Shown here one piece after another: positions 5,705-8,133 of a stretch of 8,133 nt of DNA (within the stretch, counting starts at the first letter, position 1; every line of letters begins with the position of its first letter). This DNA is from an uncultured Actinomycetes bacterium. Lineage in GTDB: Bacteria > Actinomycetota > Thermoleophilia > Solirubrobacterales > Thermoleophilaceae. The notes below the pieces were generated by a model. It did no database searches, had not been told where the DNA came from, and worked only from the letters and a program-made list of their open reading frames with translations. The stretch spans positions 1-8,133 of the forward strand of contig CAMLNW010000121.1 of assembly GCA_946481495.1 (NCBI GenBank). Direction: 5' to 3'. The translations under genes and the position numbers were made by a program.

Positions 5705-8005
5705 GTGGTGCGAGCCACGGGCGCGATCGCGCTCGCCTCGCTGTTAGCGCTCGCGATCTGCGCTACTACGGCGCGCGCCGCGCCGCTTTCGATGTCGTTC
5801 ACCGAGGCCCGCGCCAACGTGGGGGTCCAGCTCTCCGCCTCCGACCTCGAGGACGCGCTGTTCAGGGCGCCTGACACGGCGCCTTTCAATGCTCAGATAG
5901 CTCCTAACGGCGCGATCACGGCGGGCGCCATGAACGTGCCGGACTTCGACACGTTCATCACTGATCCGATCGACGCCTTCGTCACCGTCGATTTCGACAT
6001 CGGGACGATCAGCGGGAGCTTCAACCAGGTGACGGGAGCGCTCAGCCTGAGCGGCACGGCCGGCGGGACGCTGACCTCCGAAGGAAGGTCGTGCACGGTG
6101 TCGACGACCCCGGCGGTCCTGACGCTCACGACCGCTGGAACCACCGGAGGCGCGAGCCCGATCTCGGGGATTCCGTTCACGAGGGGCCTGGCCGGGGCGG
6201 GGGCGATCGCCGGGCAGTGGACCGACATGCACGCCGAGCCGGTCACCGAGGAAGACGAGTCGTTCTGCAACAACGTCGAGGATCGCATCGGCGGGCCGGG
6301 AGGCGTCTGGCTCGAGCACGAGGGTGACAGCGTGCCCCCCGGTCGAGTAGCTGCCGGTGGCTACCACTCGTGCATGATCAAGGCGGACGACACCGCCGCT
6401 TGCTGGGGCAATCCCACGATCCCCGCCGGCCTCGGCACGGTCCGCCAGATCTCGGCCGGCGGGTCGCATACTTGCGCGGTGAAGACCGACGGCACGCCAG
6501 TTTGCTGGGGCGGCCCCAACGACTACGGGCAGCGCACGCTCCCGGTCGGCATTGGCACCGTCAGGCAGATCAGCGCCGGTGGGTCGCATACATGCGCAAT
6601 CAAGGCCGACCGCACCCCGGTTTGCTGGGGCGCGAACGACCTCGGGCAGCGCACACCTCCGATGGGTATCGGCACCGTCAGGCAGATCGATGCAGGTGAG
6701 GCACATACATGCGCGGTGAAGACCGACGGCACACCTGTCTGCTGGGGCGACGACGACTTCGATCAGGTCACGATCCCCGCCGGCATTGGAACGGTCAGCC
6801 AGATCGCCGCCGGCGGGTCGCACACGTGCGCGGTCAAGACCAATGGGACGCCGGTTTGCTGGGGCGCGAACGACAACGGGCAGCGCACAGTCCCCGCAGG
6901 CGTGGGAACGGTCAGCCAGATCGCCGCCGGCGGCCTGCACACCTGCGCGATCAAGACGAACGGCATCCCAGTCTGCTGGGGACACAACGCCCCTCCCGGC
7001 TACCCTCACCCCACGCTGCCGTCTGACATCGGCACCGTCAGCGATATCGCCGCCGGCGACTGGCATTCGTGCGCGATCAAGACGAACGGCACGCCGGTCT
7101 GCTGGGGCAGCCACATCCAGGGACAGGTGGGCGGTTCGCCGGCCCTCGCCAGTGGCCCGCCGCCGTCCGTCATCGGGGGCGGGCCGTTCTCGCACACCTA
7201 CATCCTGGTGCCCCGATTCGACGACATGCCCGTCCGGTTCGTCCTGAGCAGCGGCTCGCTTCCGCCCGGTCTGACCCTGAACGAGACGACCGGCGTGCTC
7301 GCTGGCACCCCGACCGTGGAGGGAACGTTCACCGGGACGGTGATCGCGACCAACGACGTGTTCGCCCCTGACACGCAGGCCTTCTCGATCACCGTCGATA
7401 CCACCGCGCCCGTTGCGCCGAGCGTTCTGGCAACGACACCCGCGTCGCCATCGTCCAACCTGAAGCCGCGGATCGTCGGAGCCGCTGAGGCTGGCTCGAC
7501 CGTGCGGCTCTACGACAACGAGACCTGCACGGGGGCGCCGCGCGTCACCGGCAGCTCAGGGGCCTTCGCGTCGCCGGGCCTCCAGATCACGGTCGCCGCT
7601 GGCTCAACAACGACTGTCTACGCGACCGCGACCGATGTCGCCGGCAACACGTCGGGGTGCTCGACCAGCAACGCGACGTACGCCAACGCGGAGGATCCTG
7701 GAACGCCGATCGACCCGATAACGCCGATCGACACCGACACGGGAAACGACGGCGAGCCGGAGCCTGAGCCGCCCGCATGCACTGTCCCGAAGCTGGTCGG
7801 CAAGACGCTGGCGCAGGCGAAGAAGGCGCTGAAGGCGGCCCACTGCAGGCTCGGCGATGTCACAAAGCCGAAGCGCGCCAAGGGCAAGAAGCGGCGGGTC
7901 CTCGTCGTCAAGTCGTCGAGCCCACGGCGGGGAGCCAAGTCCGCCGATGGCAGGGTCGATCTCAAGCTCCATCAGAAGCCGAAGCCCAAGAAGACGCGCC
8001 GCTAG
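5705..8005 (+). CDS. Secreted RCC1-repeat protein with Ig-like domains and C-terminal PASTA domain
   Basis: A 766-residue exported protein, from GTG 5705. Domains in order: signal peptide (1-25, basic residue, hydrophobic ALASLLALAICA, cleavage after ARA); a Thr/Ser/Gly-rich probable beta domain, not recognised (26-215); seven RCC1-like repeats (about 216-476) of the form AGGSHTCAVKTDGTPVCWG; a putative Ig-like domain of the He_PIG type (about 485-569, SGSLPPGLTLNETTGVLAGT); a second Ig-like domain (570-660, RIVGAAEAGSTVRLYDN to TDVAGNTSGC); an acidic Pro/Asp/Glu linker; and a PASTA domain (691-754, CTVPKLVGKTLAQAKKALKA). A Lys/Arg-rich tail ends KPKPKKTRR. RCC1 repeats usually build a beta-propeller for protein contacts, and PASTA domains in PknB-type kinases bind peptidoglycan fragments. 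A wall-associated adhesin or scaffold is inferred. Cys19 lacks a proper lipobox (Ile at -1). The alternative start ATG 5660 would add 15 residues. The gene is divergent from the phosphatase, and its stop overlaps the next gene's stop. Confidence 0.85.
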   Translation: MVRATGAIALASLLALAICATTARAAPLSMSFTEARANVGVQLSASDLEDALFRAPDTAPFNAQIAPNGAITAGAMNVPDFDTFITDPIDAFVTVDFDIGTISGSFNQVTGALSLSGTAGGTLTSEGRSCTVSTTPAVLTLTTAGTTGGASPISGIPFTRGLAGAGAIAGQWTDMHAEPVTEEDESFCNNVEDRIGGPGGVWLEHEGDSVPPGRVAAGGYHSCMIKADDTAACWGNPTIPAGLGTVRQISAGGSHTCAVKTDGTPVCWGGPNDYGQRTLPVGIGTVRQISAGGSHTCAIKADRTPVCWGANDLGQRTPPMGIGTVRQIDAGEAHTCAVKTDGTPVCWGDDDFDQVTIPAGIGTVSQIAAGGSHTCAVKTNGTPVCWGANDNGQRTVPAGVGTVSQIAAGGLHTCAIKTNGIPVCWGHNAPPGYPHPTLPSDIGTVSDIAAGDWHSCAIKTNGTPVCWGSHIQGQVGGSPALASGPPPSVIGGGPFSHTYILVPRFDDMPVRFVLSSGSLPPGLTLNETTGVLAGTPTVEGTFTGTVIATNDVFAPDTQAFSITVDTTAPVAPSVLATTPASPSSNLKPRIVGAAEAGSTVRLYDNETCTGAPRVTGSSGAFASPGLQITVAAGSTTTVYATATDVAGNTSGCSTSNATYANAEDPGTPIDPITPIDTDTGNDGEPEPEPPACTVPKLVGKTLAQAKKALKAAHCRLGDVTKPKRAKGKKRRVLVVKSSSPRRGAKSADGRVDLKLHQKPKPKKTRR
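6350..7130 (+). repeat. Seven in-frame tandem RCC1-like coding repeats, mostly 117 bases
   Basis: Repeat units begin at 6350, 6452, 6572, 6689, 6806, 6923 and 7049. Spacings are 102, 120, 117, 117, 117 and 126 bases, all multiples of three. Each encodes an AGxxH(T/S)C...CWG core, in which two cysteines are always separated by nine residues, followed by GTVxQI in most copies. Copies are also alike at DNA level around GTCGCATAC and GTTTGCTGGGGC. Variation sits mainly in the loop after CWG. Confidence 0.85.
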
Positions 8006-8133
8006 GCCGCCGGCAGGTAGGTCAGCAGGACCACTCCAGAGTCGAACCGCTTGACGTCCTCGAGCTGCATCCGGACGGTTCCCCTGTCGCCGAGCACGTG
8101 GACGTTTCCGCCGCCCCAGACGATCGGGTTGAG
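8002..8133 (-). CDS. C-terminal end of a second dihydrofolate reductase family (RibD-C-like) protein, cut by the right edge
   Basis: Only the last 43 residues are in the window. They read LNPIVWGGGNVHVL, then a short turn, then VRMQLEDVKRFDSGVVLLTY and LPAA before TAG. NPxVxGGG followed by a strand and F-x-SGVVLLxY is the characteristic end of many actinobacterial DHFR/RibD-C-like reductases, where the final strands close the barrel. In this part it is only distantly similar to the complete DHFR-like protein at 2111-2701, so it is not a recent duplicate. Substrate is unknown. The stop (CTA on the plus strand, 8002-8004) overlaps the stop of the convergent RCC1-repeat gene. The reading rests on a short tail but the motif is distinctive. 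Confidence 0.6.
   Translation of the reverse strand, partial: LNPIVWGGGNVHVLGDRGTVRMQLEDVKRFDSGVVLLTYLPAA

Noticed and set aside
5753..5767. Lipoprotein signal (LAIC, Cys19) in the RCC1-repeat protein
   Set aside because: The -1 residue is Ile, which does not fit the lipobox (Gly/Ala/Ser). A normal AxA cleavage site (ARA) follows a few residues later.
6350..7130. Regular 117-base repeats as a CRISPR-like array
   Set aside because: Spacing is always a multiple of three, the frame stays open, the whole unit is similar rather than alternating with unique spacers, and it encodes RCC1-like protein repeats.
5744..7195. 483-codon minus-strand open frame opposite the RCC1-repeat gene
   Set aside because: Its apparent repeats (ADRRAVGLDRA type) are the reverse reading of the real RCC1 repeats. 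The plus-strand protein has a signal peptide and known domains.

Overview
The window is very GC-rich, with strong G/C bias at third codon positions. It holds GTG starts, closely packed genes and a secreted protein that pairs RCC1-like repeats with Ig-like and PASTA modules. Together these point to a high-GC actinobacterium, most likely Thermoleophilia (Solirubrobacterales and relatives). That placement is inferred from protein style; there is no rRNA or other marker here.

Layout. (1) 1-1352, plus: C-terminal half of a large DEAD/DEAH-type helicase with a restriction-endonuclease-like tail, similar to type III Res subunits. The helicase core lies off the left edge. (2) 1455-2094, plus: an arginase/agmatinase-family gene that looks broken. 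The front and back of the enzyme are in different frames, and the middle, including the DAHxD metal motif, is missing. (3) 3534-2111, minus: a compact run of three small genes, cupin, then VOC/glyoxalase-like, then DHFR/RibD-C-like. It converges on the arginase remnant with only 16 bases between stop codons. (4) 5544-3586, minus: a membrane protein with an N-terminal export segment, about 250 residues of Asp/Ser/Arg/Gly-rich disordered sequence, one transmembrane helix and a SpoIIE/RsbU-type PP2C phosphatase domain. It lies 51 bases upstream of the cupin run and may be co-transcribed with it. (5) 5705-8005, plus: the secreted RCC1-repeat/Ig-like/PASTA protein, divergent from the phosphatase across about 160 bases that contain short dyads. 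(6) 8133-8002, minus: the last 43 residues of a second DHFR/RibD-C-like protein, whose stop codon overlaps the stop of gene 5.

How the genes might work together. The phosphatase probably reads an envelope cue and acts on a cytoplasmic anti-anti-sigma-type phosphoprotein. The divergent neighbour is a secreted protein with a probable wall-binding PASTA domain, so a functional link is conceivable but rests only on the shared intergenic region. The three small minus-strand genes are common actinobacterial accessory enzymes of unknown substrate. The helicase fragment probably marks the edge of a restriction or phage-defence locus to the left. No tRNA, rRNA, CRISPR array, insertion sequence or integrase was seen. 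No gene-free stretch exceeds about 160 bases.
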